A stretch of 64,000 nt of DNA from Sphingobacteriales bacterium 46-32 (GTDB lineage Bacteria > Bacteroidota > Bacteroidia > Chitinophagales > Chitinophagaceae), in NCBI GenBank assembly GCA_001898485.1, contig MKTY01000014.1:248001-312000 (forward strand). Reading direction: 5' to 3'. Made by a program: the position numbers and the translations under genes. The notes beneath the pieces were generated by a model. That model had not been told where the DNA came from, searched no databases, and saw nothing but the letters and a program-made list of their open reading frames with translations. Below, piece after piece: positions 8,358-16,088 of this stretch. Within the stretch, counting starts at the first letter, position 1, and each line of letters starts with the position of its first letter.

Positions 8358-8954
8358 TTATTTTGCGAGTTCTGTCCGGATGATTTTTTCTGCCCGGTCA
8401 AGTGTCACTTGTAGCGGGCCGGCATCATCAGCGAGCTTGGCCAGCATCAGTCCTCCTTCTATGAGGGCGATCAGCAGGGTAGCCATGGCGCCGGAATCTG
8501 TCTGTGAACGGATGGATCCCTCTTTTTTACCCGTATCAATTGTACGGGCAATAGTACGTGTCCAGTTTTTGACGGCGCCTTTTACTTTTACTTTCAGCGC
8601 CGGAAAATTATCATCTGCTTCTACGGCGGCATTCATTACGGGGCAACCGCCCTGTACGGATACCTGCTGGTAAACCCCACGGTAATACCTGATCATGGCC
8701 AGCAGCTGGTCTACTGCATTTTCCTGTTGCTGCATGGCCAGCAGCATACCTCCGGCCAGGCGATCGAGATTATAAGAGAAAACGGCCAGGGCCAGCTCGT
8801 CCTTATTTTCAAAATTGCCATATATGGCTCCTTTGGTGAGGCCCGTAGCGGCAGTAATGTCTGACAACGAAGTATCCGCATATCCTTTCTTATTAAAAAA
8901 AGGCGCTGCTTTTTCGATGATATGCTGCCTGGTTCTTTCTGCTTTTCCTGCCAT
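8358..8954 (-). CDS. TetR/AcrR family transcriptional regulator
   Basis: This 198-residue repressor has an N-terminal helix-turn-helix (TRQHIIEKAAPFFNKKGY, then TGLTKGAIYGNFENKDEL), the classical TetR DNA-binding signature. The C-terminal helical part, with GCPVMNAAVEADD, is like AcrR-type regulators that respond to hydrophobic or electrophilic ligands. It is likely autoregulated: a 20-bp palindrome lies 22 bp upstream of its start, and a second copy of the core precedes the SDR operon downstream. Inducer is unknown. Confidence 0.93.
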   Translation of the reverse strand: MAGKAERTRQHIIEKAAPFFNKKGYADTSLSDITAATGLTKGAIYGNFENKDELALAVFSYNLDRLAGGMLLAMQQQENAVDQLLAMIRYYRGVYQQVSVQGGCPVMNAAVEADDNFPALKVKVKGAVKNWTRTIARTIDTGKKEGSIRSQTDSGAMATLLIALIEGGLMLAKLADDAGPLQVTLDRAEKIIRTELAK

Positions 8955-8976
8955 GAGCGGGGTTTGATGATGTAAA

Positions 8977-8996
8977 ATTATACCGATTGGTATAAT
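8977..8996. promoter_or_regulatory. TetR-type operator upstream of tetR
   Basis: The perfect 20-bp palindrome ATTATACCGATTGGTATAAT is centred about 32 bp upstream of the tetR start. It shares a 16-bp core with 8326-8341. Confidence 0.8.
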
Positions 8997-9022
8997 ATTT
9001 CCAAATTTTTATGGTTAAAGCG

Positions 9023-9083
9023 GTGTGAAAGGTAGAGGGTAAAAGGAAAACCATTGACCTTTTACCTTCTACCTTACACCTTA
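9023..9083. repeat. Short inverted intergenic island, period-7 GGTAGAGGGTAAAAGG type
   Basis: The left arm reads GTGAAAGGTAGAGGGTAAAA. The right arm at 9056-9083 is its approximate reverse complement (CCTTTTACCTTCTACC) and ends at the stop codon of the outer-membrane protein gene. It could form a stem-loop on either strand. Confidence 0.7.
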
Positions 9084-11516
9084 TTAGTTGACGGTGCCTA
9101 CCCGTTCTATCTCACTGGATGCGCCGCCGGTATTACGACGGGCTGTTTGCTTCATAGCTTTTCCAAAGCGCCAGCTGAAAGAAAGAGTGGCTACTCTTGT
9201 GTCGCGTTGTAATTTGAAATATTCTTTGGTTTGCAGGAAGTCTGTAAGGCCTGCCATAGCCTGTGTATAGAAAAGATCGCGTACGGTAAGGCGCAAGGTG
9301 CCTTTATTACGTAATACCTGTTTCGAAAAACCAACAGCCAGTTGTCCGGTCGGTTTCAGCACTTCCTGGATATCGTTTTGTGCGCGCGTAATATAGAAAC
9401 CACTTAATTCAGCACCCCAGCCTTTGCCCAGTTTAAACTGGCTGTTGAGGCTGAAACTGGCCTGCGTTATACGTGCCCGGTATTTACGCCATAGCTGTGC
9501 TTCAATGATTTTGTGATTGGCTGTGCCCTGCAGATTGAATGACCACCAGGGGGTAGGGGATAATTGTGTGCTCATGGTCAGGCTGTAGTTCTGCATTTTA
9601 CCAATATTTCCCTCGGTATATACAATCAGGCCGGTGCTGGTATCTGCATAGAAAACCTGCGAAATATAATCGCGGATCAGGTTATAGCTGAATGTAGTGG
9701 AAAGCACTTCTTTGTATAAATGCGATAACTCAAAGTTCCAGGTAAACTGGGGTTTGAAATAGGGATTACCCTGCTGATAGGTGTATTTGTTAATGATAAA
9801 AACAAAAGGGTTCAGTTTCTGAAAAGGGGGGCGGTCAATTCGGCGTCCGGCGCGAACGGTAAAGCTGTTGACCGAATCTGCCTGCCAGGTCACAAATACA
9901 GAGGGGAAAAGATTTCCATACTGGCGACTGAACGAAGAATCTTTAACCCGTGCATTACCAAGTTGCCGGGCATCATAACCGGTATATTCATAACGTAATC
10001 CGCCCTGCAGGCTCCATTTGCCGAGGGTTGCCTGTGCATTGGTATAGAGGGCATGTATATTTTCTGTATAGAGGAAGTGGTTGCTTTTGTTGAGATCATC
10101 TACCCATCCATTGTTTTCCCAGGTATAATACTGAGCCAGGTTATCGGTACTTACACGCGATGATTTCCATCCGGTTTCCCATGTCCATTTATCGAAGCGC
10201 TGGGTATAGTCCATTTTACCGGTAAGAATACGCAGTGTAGAGGGGATATCGCCTTCAGAAGCATCATCGGGCAAACCGCTGAGTGTGCCTAACCGGTTTT
10301 CGAAATGCTGTGCAGTGCGGATACGGTAATGGATCAGGTCAAAATCGGCGGAGAGTTCGCGCTTGCTGTCAAAGTTGTGGCGCATATTGAAATTGATACC
10401 TCCCTGTCGCATACGACTGGTATTGAGGCTGGAGGTGTAAATAGTAGAATCTGTCTGGTGTTGCTCATTCATCCAGATGGCAGTGGCCTCGCCGGTATTA
10501 TGCCGCTGCAGGCTCATACCAGAAAGAGCAAGCCCGAGTGTAGTGCGATTGCTGAGATAATAATCGGCGCCGGTACGCACTACATGCGTATTGCCGCGAT
10601 TGCGGGTATAGTAAGGTTGCTCAAGCAGGGAGGTTACCTTATTGTCAACATCGTAATAAGTACGCAAGGCATACATATCCATAAACTGACGGTTCAGGTT
10701 TGCACTATAGGTCAGGAAGTAATTGAATTTTCCATTACGGTAATTTAACTGCAGGTTGTCATTGTTTTTGGGAAGACGTCCCTGACCTATTGCGACTGTG
10801 GCACTGCCATTGAATCCCCGTTGCTTATTTTTTTTGGTGCGGATGTTGATGATACCGGCGTTTCCTGCTGCATCATATTTGGCAGAGGGGTTATCGATCA
10901 GTTCAATGGTTTCTATCTGCGAGGAATTCATGCCAGATAGCAGGTTTTGCAGGTCGGCACCTGCCAGCATGGTTGGTTTGCCATCGATCATGATCTGTAC
11001 TCCGGGTTTGCCCTTGAGGCTGATATTGCCGTCTTTATCTATTGTGACGCCGGGCGATTTTTCGAGTACTTCCATAACCGATGTACCGGCATTGGTGATG
11101 GAAGCATCTACATTGACCACGGTACGATCGGTAAGAAACTGCACGAGTGGTTTTTTGGCAGTTACGGTTACATTGCCCAGCGTGGCTTCGGCGGGCTGCA
11201 ACACAATAGTGCGCAGAACACGGTCTGTTTCATTGCCCAGGCTAAGGTACTGTGTCTGGAAACCAATTCGCGAAATACGACCTGTCAGCGACAGGTTGGT
11301 TGCAACAGAAAACTGTACTACTCCCAGGCTGTCGGTGATGGCCTGCTTAAAGACGCTTGAGTCGTTGCGCAGCAGGCTTACGGTGGCACCAGCAAGTGGC
11401 TCCTGAGCAGGGCCAACAACGACAAAACGCCAGTTGTTTTCCGAAGCTGGCTGTGCCAGGGAAGACAGGGACATCAGGATTCCTATACCGATCAGTACAA
11501 TTTTCTGCATATACAA
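9084..11516 (-). CDS. Outer membrane beta-barrel protein (TonB-receptor-like, OMP_b-brl_3)
   Basis: This 810-residue outer-membrane protein has a signal peptide ending in LSSLAQ. A carboxypeptidase-regulatory-like beta-sandwich (residues about 25-110, PAQEPLAGATVSLL) follows, then a plug-like domain (SVMEVLEKSPGVTIDKDGN, MIDGKP, IETIELIDNPSAKYDA, IINIRTKK). A long C-terminal barrel ends with a typical aromatic strand region (ATLSFSWRFG) and a short Ser/Arg-rich tail. The family resembles TonB-dependent receptors but often lacks a clear TonB box, and I do not see one. ATG codons at 11516 and 11510 both fit. The ligand is unknown; no SusD partner is adjacent. Confidence 0.92.
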   Translation of the reverse strand: MYMQKIVLIGIGILMSLSSLAQPASENNWRFVVVGPAQEPLAGATVSLLRNDSSVFKQAITDSLGVVQFSVATNLSLTGRISRIGFQTQYLSLGNETDRVLRTIVLQPAEATLGNVTVTAKKPLVQFLTDRTVVNVDASITNAGTSVMEVLEKSPGVTIDKDGNISLKGKPGVQIMIDGKPTMLAGADLQNLLSGMNSSQIETIELIDNPSAKYDAAGNAGIINIRTKKNKQRGFNGSATVAIGQGRLPKNNDNLQLNYRNGKFNYFLTYSANLNRQFMDMYALRTYYDVDNKVTSLLEQPYYTRNRGNTHVVRTGADYYLSNRTTLGLALSGMSLQRHNTGEATAIWMNEQHQTDSTIYTSSLNTSRMRQGGINFNMRHNFDSKRELSADFDLIHYRIRTAQHFENRLGTLSGLPDDASEGDIPSTLRILTGKMDYTQRFDKWTWETGWKSSRVSTDNLAQYYTWENNGWVDDLNKSNHFLYTENIHALYTNAQATLGKWSLQGGLRYEYTGYDARQLGNARVKDSSFSRQYGNLFPSVFVTWQADSVNSFTVRAGRRIDRPPFQKLNPFVFIINKYTYQQGNPYFKPQFTWNFELSHLYKEVLSTTFSYNLIRDYISQVFYADTSTGLIVYTEGNIGKMQNYSLTMSTQLSPTPWWSFNLQGTANHKIIEAQLWRKYRARITQASFSLNSQFKLGKGWGAELSGFYITRAQNDIQEVLKPTGQLAVGFSKQVLRNKGTLRLTVRDLFYTQAMAGLTDFLQTKEYFKLQRDTRVATLSFSWRFGKAMKQTARRNTGGASSEIERVGTVN

Positions 11517-11603
11517 TTATCCATCAAAATCGCTGCCTGTACAAGTTCTGTGGCTGTTTTTATGCTGGCGGTAGTGCGGGTGTCGGAAATGTACATAGGA
11601 AAA

Positions 11604-11804
11604 GTTTAAAGGGTATAAGGAGTATAAAGAGTTTAAAGGGTATAAGGAGTATAAAGAGTTTAAAGGGTAGATGGTAGCGGGATAAGAAATAATCAGTCTG
11701 CGGACAGGTTTTTTTGAATAGGTTAATATGTAATAAGTCCTTCTTATATCTTTAACCTTTTAAACTCTTTATACTCCTTATACTCCTTATACCCTTTAAA
11801 CCCT
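11604..11804. repeat. Intergenic island with inverted period-9 arms and a 27-bp superunit
   Basis: The left arm at 11604-11670 contains the three 9-mers GTTTAAAGG, GTATAAGGA and GTATAAAGA in that order, exactly duplicated, plus a further GTTTAAAGG. The right arm at 11750-11804 is the inverted series. The island lies between divergent gene starts, so neither arm is at a gene 3' end. Confidence 0.9.
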
Positions 11805-11809
11805 GACTA

Positions 11810-12178
11810 ATGAACCTTTTTGGCAATCTTCTCTGGCTCATCTTTGGCGGCTTTATGGCGGCCGTGGGTTATTTTGTTGTCGGACTGGTGCTTTGCATCA
11901 CTATTATCGGGATACCCTGGGGGCTGCAATGTTTTAAACTGGCCGGGTTGGTACTATGGCCTTTTGGGCGCCGGGTGGTGAGCGATGGCAGCGGCAGTGG
12001 TTGCCTGCCATTATTATTTAATCTGATCTGGTTACTTTGCGGCGGACTTTATACAGCCCTGGTACATTTGGTAATGGGCGCGCTGCTTTGCATTACGATT
12101 ATCGGCATACCCTGGGGTATGCAGCATTTTAAGCTGATCGAAATTTCGATGATGCCGTTTGGCAAGCGGATTGAGTAG
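11810..12178 (+). CDS. YccF domain-containing inner membrane protein
   Basis: This 122-residue membrane protein consists of two tandem YccF (DUF307) modules. Each contains a hydrophobic helix followed by LCITIIGIPWGxQxFKL, seen near residues 35-50 and 95-110, with a PFGRR/PFGKR tail. Four membrane segments are likely. Function is unknown; the family is widespread in bacteria. It starts directly after a repeat island and is followed by another one. Confidence 0.9.
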   Translation: MNLFGNLLWLIFGGFMAAVGYFVVGLVLCITIIGIPWGLQCFKLAGLVLWPFGRRVVSDGSGSGCLPLLFNLIWLLCGGLYTALVHLVMGALLCITIIGIPWGMQHFKLIEISMMPFGKRIE

Positions 12179-12179
12179 G

Positions 12180-12346
12180 TTTTGAGTTTTAAGTTTTAAG
12201 TTCTAAGTGATAAGTTTTAAGTTAATCGTGATAACTGGAAATAAAGAAAAGAAAGATTTTATCCATACGCCTTTCCAGCTTCAACCTTCTACCCAATCAA
12301 TCACTTAAAACTTATCACTTAAAACTTACTACTTAGAACTTAAAAC
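12180..12346. repeat. Intergenic island with inverted period-7 TTTTAAG arms
   Basis: The left arm at 12180-12223 consists of 7-mers such as TTTTAAG, TTCTAAG and TGATAAG. The right arm at 12300-12346 is the inverse, with AAAACTT, ATCACTT and TTAGAAC. It sits between convergent genes, and the right arm supplies the stop codon of the aspartic protease gene. Confidence 0.88.
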
Positions 12347-13605
12347 TCCAGCCGCAGCACGTTGTTGCCAAAATCAAGAATTACCTTATTGTACTGTTTC
12401 AGCAGGTCCTGGCCAATATTGCCATAGAGTTCCTGCGATGATATATGATAAGCGCTGGGATCCACGCCTGCCAGCGGGATGCTGACTGTTTGCGTGCCTA
12501 ATTCCAGTTTCAGATTGGGAATCTCCAGTATACGCCGTGTATGAGCACCGCCGGCACTTGCGCTTTGCTTATCCACATATTTGCCGGATGCTTTCAGTAC
12601 ATTACTGTCCAGTTCATAAAAGGGTCGCAAAAAGTCGGAGCTGCCGGCTCCGGTGTCAAAATTGAATGGAAGTAGCTTGCCTTTATAGCCTAACAATACT
12701 ATCGGACGGAGTTGCTCTACAAAAAAGTTTTTAGCAAAGCTGTTGTCTTCCCTGTGCGCGTCTATCAGTAAACTTTTGCGTGTAATGGTGATACGCCCCA
12801 GCTCTTTGGCAACAGGGAAACCAATGATCCCATTTATTTTATAAGCGCCGTTGGCAAAGCTCAGAGCCTCGTCGCGAAAAACAAGGAATGGTTCGTTATA
12901 TATTACGATGGATCCAAAACGTAACTCGGGAGCCACAGCAATACGTACAGGGTTGTAAATGCCGGTAAAGCCCGCAACATAGATACCGGTATCAGGGAGT
13001 ATGCGAAAACCCAATTGCCGGGCATATGATTCCGAAACAGAGGACAGGCCTGCACCAGTATCAAAAATAAACTGGCCTGGCTGACCGCTGCTTGTAACCT
13101 GTATATTGATGAGTCCGGCAATATCTCGTTTAAAAGGAATGCTGTCGGATACCGGCTGCTTTATCTGTTGTGCAGGTTCGCCGGTCAGCGCTTTCCAGAT
13201 AAGGGTGGCATATTTCTGTCCCTGGAGGTCACTGCCCTTATAACGGTCACTGTAGTGTTTCAGCAGGTACTGACCACTGCGCGCTGCTTCGCGGTATTGA
13301 AAGGAGCGAACGTAATTGTCGTGCAGCAGGCTATAGTAATCGAATGCGATAAAGTCCGCTGGCTGCTTTTTCTTTTTTATATATTTTTTCAGCAGCTGAT
13401 TGGATATTGCCGGCTGATTACAGGCATTCGCATATGCCGCGCTGTAAAAATAGTACAGGGGATGAGAAGGGTTGTTGTTTAGCTCATGCAAATGCGAAAA
13501 CTGTTTGGTCTTGTAAAGCGTAAAAAGTGTGTCCTGTTGCCGGGCCTGCAACCAGGCAGGCGAGAGCAGTAACAGAAAATATAAAAATAATCGGCGCGTA
13601 TTCAT
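12340..13605 (-). CDS. Retropepsin-like aspartic protease, exported
   Basis: This 421-residue protein starts with a signal peptide (MNTRRLFLYFLLLLSP, cleavage near LQA) and a helical region. Two pepsin/retropepsin-like halves follow, each with an FDTGA catalytic motif (FIFDTGAGLSS and FNFDTGAGSSD). A single chain with two DTGA motifs fits the clan AA aspartic protease domain found in exported Bacteroidetes proteins. The start was set at 13605 because it begins a clean signal peptide; an upstream ATG at 13629 adds 8 residues. The last residues (L-E-F-stop) overlap the repeat arm. Substrate is unknown. Confidence 0.85.
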   Translation of the reverse strand: MNTRRLFLYFLLLLSPAWLQARQQDTLFTLYKTKQFSHLHELNNNPSHPLYYFYSAAYANACNQPAISNQLLKKYIKKKKQPADFIAFDYYSLLHDNYVRSFQYREAARSGQYLLKHYSDRYKGSDLQGQKYATLIWKALTGEPAQQIKQPVSDSIPFKRDIAGLINIQVTSSGQPGQFIFDTGAGLSSVSESYARQLGFRILPDTGIYVAGFTGIYNPVRIAVAPELRFGSIVIYNEPFLVFRDEALSFANGAYKINGIIGFPVAKELGRITITRKSLLIDAHREDNSFAKNFFVEQLRPIVLLGYKGKLLPFNFDTGAGSSDFLRPFYELDSNVLKASGKYVDKQSASAGGAHTRRILEIPNLKLELGTQTVSIPLAGVDPSAYHISSQELYGNIGQDLLKQYNKVILDFGNNVLRLEF

Positions 13606-13676
13606 ATTAGTTAAACAGCAAAGTAACAAATCTGAGTGTATTAGGTTGTGCCGGTGGTTTCTTTTAACAGAATACT

Positions 13677-13720
13677 AAAAGGGGCAATTATACCGGCAAA
13701 TCCATGCCGTATAATTGCCC
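13677..13720 (-). terminator. Probable intrinsic terminator downstream of the thermonuclease gene
   Basis: Arms 13682-13697 (GGGCAATTATACCGGC) and 13706-13720 (GCCGTATAATTGCCC) pair with one bulged base around an 8-nt loop. On the minus strand the stem is followed by TTTT. It is about 250 bp from the stop it would serve. Confidence 0.55.
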
Positions 13721-13750
13721 ATCCTTCATTCCTCGCGATTTACCAGGTCG

Positions 13751-13852
13751 CTATCCTGCAGAGGCCATCATCATCAGTTGCCTCGCGCCCGGTCTGCAGG
13801 ATAGAGGAAAGCTCTTATGCCGGTAAGTGGACCCGGTAATCATTTTACCGGC
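13751..13852. repeat. Two further inverted repeats in the 337-bp gene-free stretch 13630-13966
   Basis: CTATCCTGCAGA at 13751-13762 pairs perfectly with TCTGCAGGATAG at 13793-13804. GCCGGTAA at 13819-13826 pairs with TTACCGGC at 13845-13852. With the terminator-like hairpin at 13682-13720, three hairpins lie in a row. I see no gene here, and function is unknown. Confidence 0.6.
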
Positions 13853-13966
13853 GGTATGTAATAATACAAACCTACAGGCACGGATATTAAATTGCGTATT
13901 GAGCCGGTATGAGCTGTGTTTTATGCCGGTGAAGTGTAGGAGAAATGAGTTGATATGCAATAGTCT

Positions 13967-14467
13967 TTATCTGTTCCTTTTGCGCCAGTTCCAGGGAGGA
14001 GTGGGTTTACTTTCGGCCCATAATCCTTTGCGCTGCAGGCGTGCCTGTTTTTCGAGCAGTGAATAACTGCTGTCGGAGGAATATTGCCTGTAATGCCAGG
14101 CGAGACCTGCTTCTATCAGGGCTTTATTGATATTGGTACCGGCGGCAGTGGAGACTACTCCGATCAGTCGTTTATTACGATCAAACCGGGTACCCGTTAC
14201 TGTTATGTTTTTACCAAAGCAACTGTCGGAAATAAATTGCCGTGCGCGGGCACCATAAGGCTGGCCTTTTTCCGGGCAGTCGATATGCGCCAGTCTGATG
14301 GTAAGTGTTTGCCGGTTATAAAGCAGGCTGATCGTGTCTCCGTCTTTTATTGCTATGACCTTCCCTTTACGAATAAGAATGGCCGATGCAGCCGGCTCAT
14401 GAGGATTTGCCTTTACACAAAACAATACGATGAAGAAAAAACTCAGAAATCCCCGGGTTACTGACAT
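13967..14467 (-). CDS. Thermonuclease family protein (SNase-like), exported
   Basis: This 166-residue staphylococcal-nuclease-fold protein has an N-terminal signal peptide (SFFFIVLFCVKA). The core VIAIKDGDTISLL supplies the calcium-binding Asp. IRLAHIDCPEKGQPYG carries the catalytic Arg and Asp-Cys-Pro-Glu stretch, followed by RFDRNKRLIG and ALIEAGLAWHY. All key SNase positions appear to be present. It probably degrades extracellular or periplasmic nucleic acid. It is 12 bp downstream of the gene at 14480-14923 on the same strand, so the two may be cotranscribed. Confidence 0.92.
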   Translation of the reverse strand: MSVTRGFLSFFFIVLFCVKANPHEPAASAILIRKGKVIAIKDGDTISLLYNRQTLTIRLAHIDCPEKGQPYGARARQFISDSCFGKNITVTGTRFDRNKRLIGVVSTAAGTNINKALIEAGLAWHYRQYSSDSSYSLLEKQARLQRKGLWAESKPTPPWNWRKRNR

Positions 14468-14479
14468 GAAGCAGAATAA

Positions 14480-14923
14480 TTACCGATACGGATTATTGCG
14501 TACGTATCCGGCTACAAAGTTAGCCGTTGCTTCCACATCCGCATGCAATTGGGGAGCTGCAATATGCAGACTGCGTGAAAGTGCTGCGGCTTCCTGCATA
14601 TCGGAAGTAGTGGATTTATTTTTTTGCCAGAGGTCGATGAATAATTGTAACTGATAAGCCGGCAGATGTATAGCCAGTGAATGACTTCTGCCTGATTCAA
14701 GCAACTCGGCATCCACTCCTTTTTTCTTAAGGGAAATGCACAGGGAAATAGCTTCCCAGATACTGTTTTCCATTTTCATTTTGAAGTTGGCCTGGCAGGA
14801 GCGGCAAAGTGCCTGTCCCCATTCCTGCATAGATGCCTGTAACAATGCTTCGGTGGCGGGGTTGTGACAGTTTTCGCAACAGGCAGGATAGTGGTCTTGC
14901 ATAGGAGATACCGGATAGTTCAC
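14480..14923 (-). CDS. Unknown protein with N-terminal Cys pairs
   Basis: I do not recognise this 147-residue protein. Near the N-terminus it has CCENC and, about 22 residues later, CRSC, which together could bind one zinc ion as a small ribbon. The rest is predicted helical with a C-terminal amphipathic segment, and no signal peptide is visible. A start at M8 (MQDHYPACCENC) is equally possible. It lies just upstream of the thermonuclease gene on the same strand with a 12-bp gap. Reading frame and codon use look genuine. Confidence 0.65.
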   Translation of the reverse strand: MNYPVSPMQDHYPACCENCHNPATEALLQASMQEWGQALCRSCQANFKMKMENSIWEAISLCISLKKKGVDAELLESGRSHSLAIHLPAYQLQLFIDLWQKNKSTTSDMQEAAALSRSLHIAAPQLHADVEATANFVAGYVRNNPYR

Positions 14924-14945
14924 TGCTATAACGGAAGGGGGCAGG

Positions 14946-15048
14946 GTTTAGTATTTACCAGGAAAAGGAGGAGGGCGGAAGGTAGAAGGTTAGCGTAAAT
15001 TATCACTTAAAACTTAACACCTATCACTTATAACTCTCCTTCTATCGT
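14946..15048. repeat. Intergenic island: purine-rich left arm, period-7 right arm
   Basis: The left arm contains GGAGGAGGGCGGAAGGTAGA. The right arm contains TTATCACTTAAAACTTAACA-type 7-mers and ends in CCTTCTATCGTCCTCC, partly complementary to the left arm. It overlaps the 3' end of the second SDR gene. Confidence 0.7.
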
Positions 15049-15788
15049 CCTCCTGCCACTTCCAGAAAGCTGCCGGTTGTATAGGATGCATCGGCAGAAA
15101 GCAGCCAGAGTATGGCGGCAGCTACCTCATCGGGGTATCCGCCCCGTTTCATGGGCAGGCTGGCTGCCAGGCGGTCTACCCGGCCGGGTTCGCCACCACT
15201 GGCATGTATGTCTGAATAGATAAAACCCGGCCTCACTGCATTTACCCGTATACCCCAGGGCGCCAGTTCTTTTGCCAGTCCAAGGGTAATGCTGTCTACC
15301 GCACCTTTTGATGCAGCATAATCTACGTATTCGCCGGGCGCTCCCAATCGGGCGGCAACGGAAGACACGTTTACGATGGCACCACCATGGCCCCCCCGCT
15401 CGGTCGACATTCGTTTTACCGCCTCTCTACTACAAAGTATGACGCTATCGATATTGGCTGCCCAGATACGCTGCAATCTGGAGCTATCCAGTCCCAGTAT
15501 ACCCGTTTGCTGTTCCAGGATGCCCGCATTGTTGACAAGGGCCGTGAGGGTGCCTGTTTCTTTATCTATTTTTTCAAAGAGGGAAAGCACTTCGTTTTCT
15601 TTGCTTACATCTGCCTGTATGGTAAGACAGGCTGCGCCTGATGCACGCACTTGTTCTGCCACCTGCATGGCAGCTGCTTTATTTTCACGATAGTTGATAC
15701 ATACTTTATAGCCTTCTTTTGCGGCACGTATGGCAGTGGCTGCACCAATGCCGCGGCTGCTGCCTGTTATCAGGATGATTTTTTCCAT
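15042..15788 (-). CDS. SDR family oxidoreductase (FabG-like)
   Basis: This 248-residue classical SDR has the TGSSRGIGAATAIRAA cofactor loop, NNAG, a catalytic serine in NVSSVAARLG, the catalytic YVDYAASKGAV Tyr/Lys pair and the RPGFIYSDI loop. It is closest in layout to 3-oxoacyl-ACP reductase or glucose 1-dehydrogenase-type SDRs. Substrate is unknown. It is transcribed alone, with a repeat island on each side, and differs from the TetR-controlled SDR at 7558-8310. Confidence 0.9.
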   Translation of the reverse strand: MEKIILITGSSRGIGAATAIRAAKEGYKVCINYRENKAAAMQVAEQVRASGAACLTIQADVSKENEVLSLFEKIDKETGTLTALVNNAGILEQQTGILGLDSSRLQRIWAANIDSVILCSREAVKRMSTERGGHGGAIVNVSSVAARLGAPGEYVDYAASKGAVDSITLGLAKELAPWGIRVNAVRPGFIYSDIHASGGEPGRVDRLAASLPMKRGGYPDEVAAAILWLLSADASYTTGSFLEVAGGR

Positions 15789-15849
15789 ATACTAAAATAG
15801 GGAACCTGCTGACTGCAAAGCCAAAGCAGTTTTGTATAAAAGAAAAGTA

Positions 15850-16062
15850 GCAGTTGGGTTTTAAGTTTTGGGTAGGGGGCTGAGGGTGTAAGGTAAAAGT
15901 AAGAGAGTTACATCTTCAGCTGTACTACAGTTACACTTAAAGGAGTTACAACTCATCAGTTCAACTACTGAGTTTTGCACCGTTAAAACCTACAACTTAT
16001 TACTTAAAACCTACAACTTAGAACTTACTACTTATAACCCTTCGCCTTTCTCCTTCTGTCTT
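15850..16062. repeat. Intergenic island upstream of the MATE gene
   Basis: The left arm (about 15850-15912) has GTTTTAAGTTTTGGGTAGGG and AAGGTAAAAGTAAGAG. The right arm (15985-16062) has 7-mers AACCTAC, AACTTAT, TACTTAA, AACTTAG and AACTTAC, then CTTTCTCCTTC. The middle contains no visible gene. Confidence 0.75.
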
Positions 16063-16069
16063 ATTACCC

Positions 16070-16077
16070 TATCTTTG
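16070..16077 (+). promoter_or_regulatory. -7 promoter box of the MATE gene
   Basis: TATCTTTG is a perfect TAnnTTTG box, with 11 nt between it and the ATG at 16089. Confidence 0.65.
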
Positions 16078-16088
16078 CAGGCTTTTTT

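Noticed and set aside
12224-12299. Repeat arms 12180-12346 as the ends of a MITE or IS remnant
   Set aside because: The arms are degenerate tandem units rather than defined terminal repeats. No target-site duplication or transposase fragment was seen, and the same arms occur in many islands.
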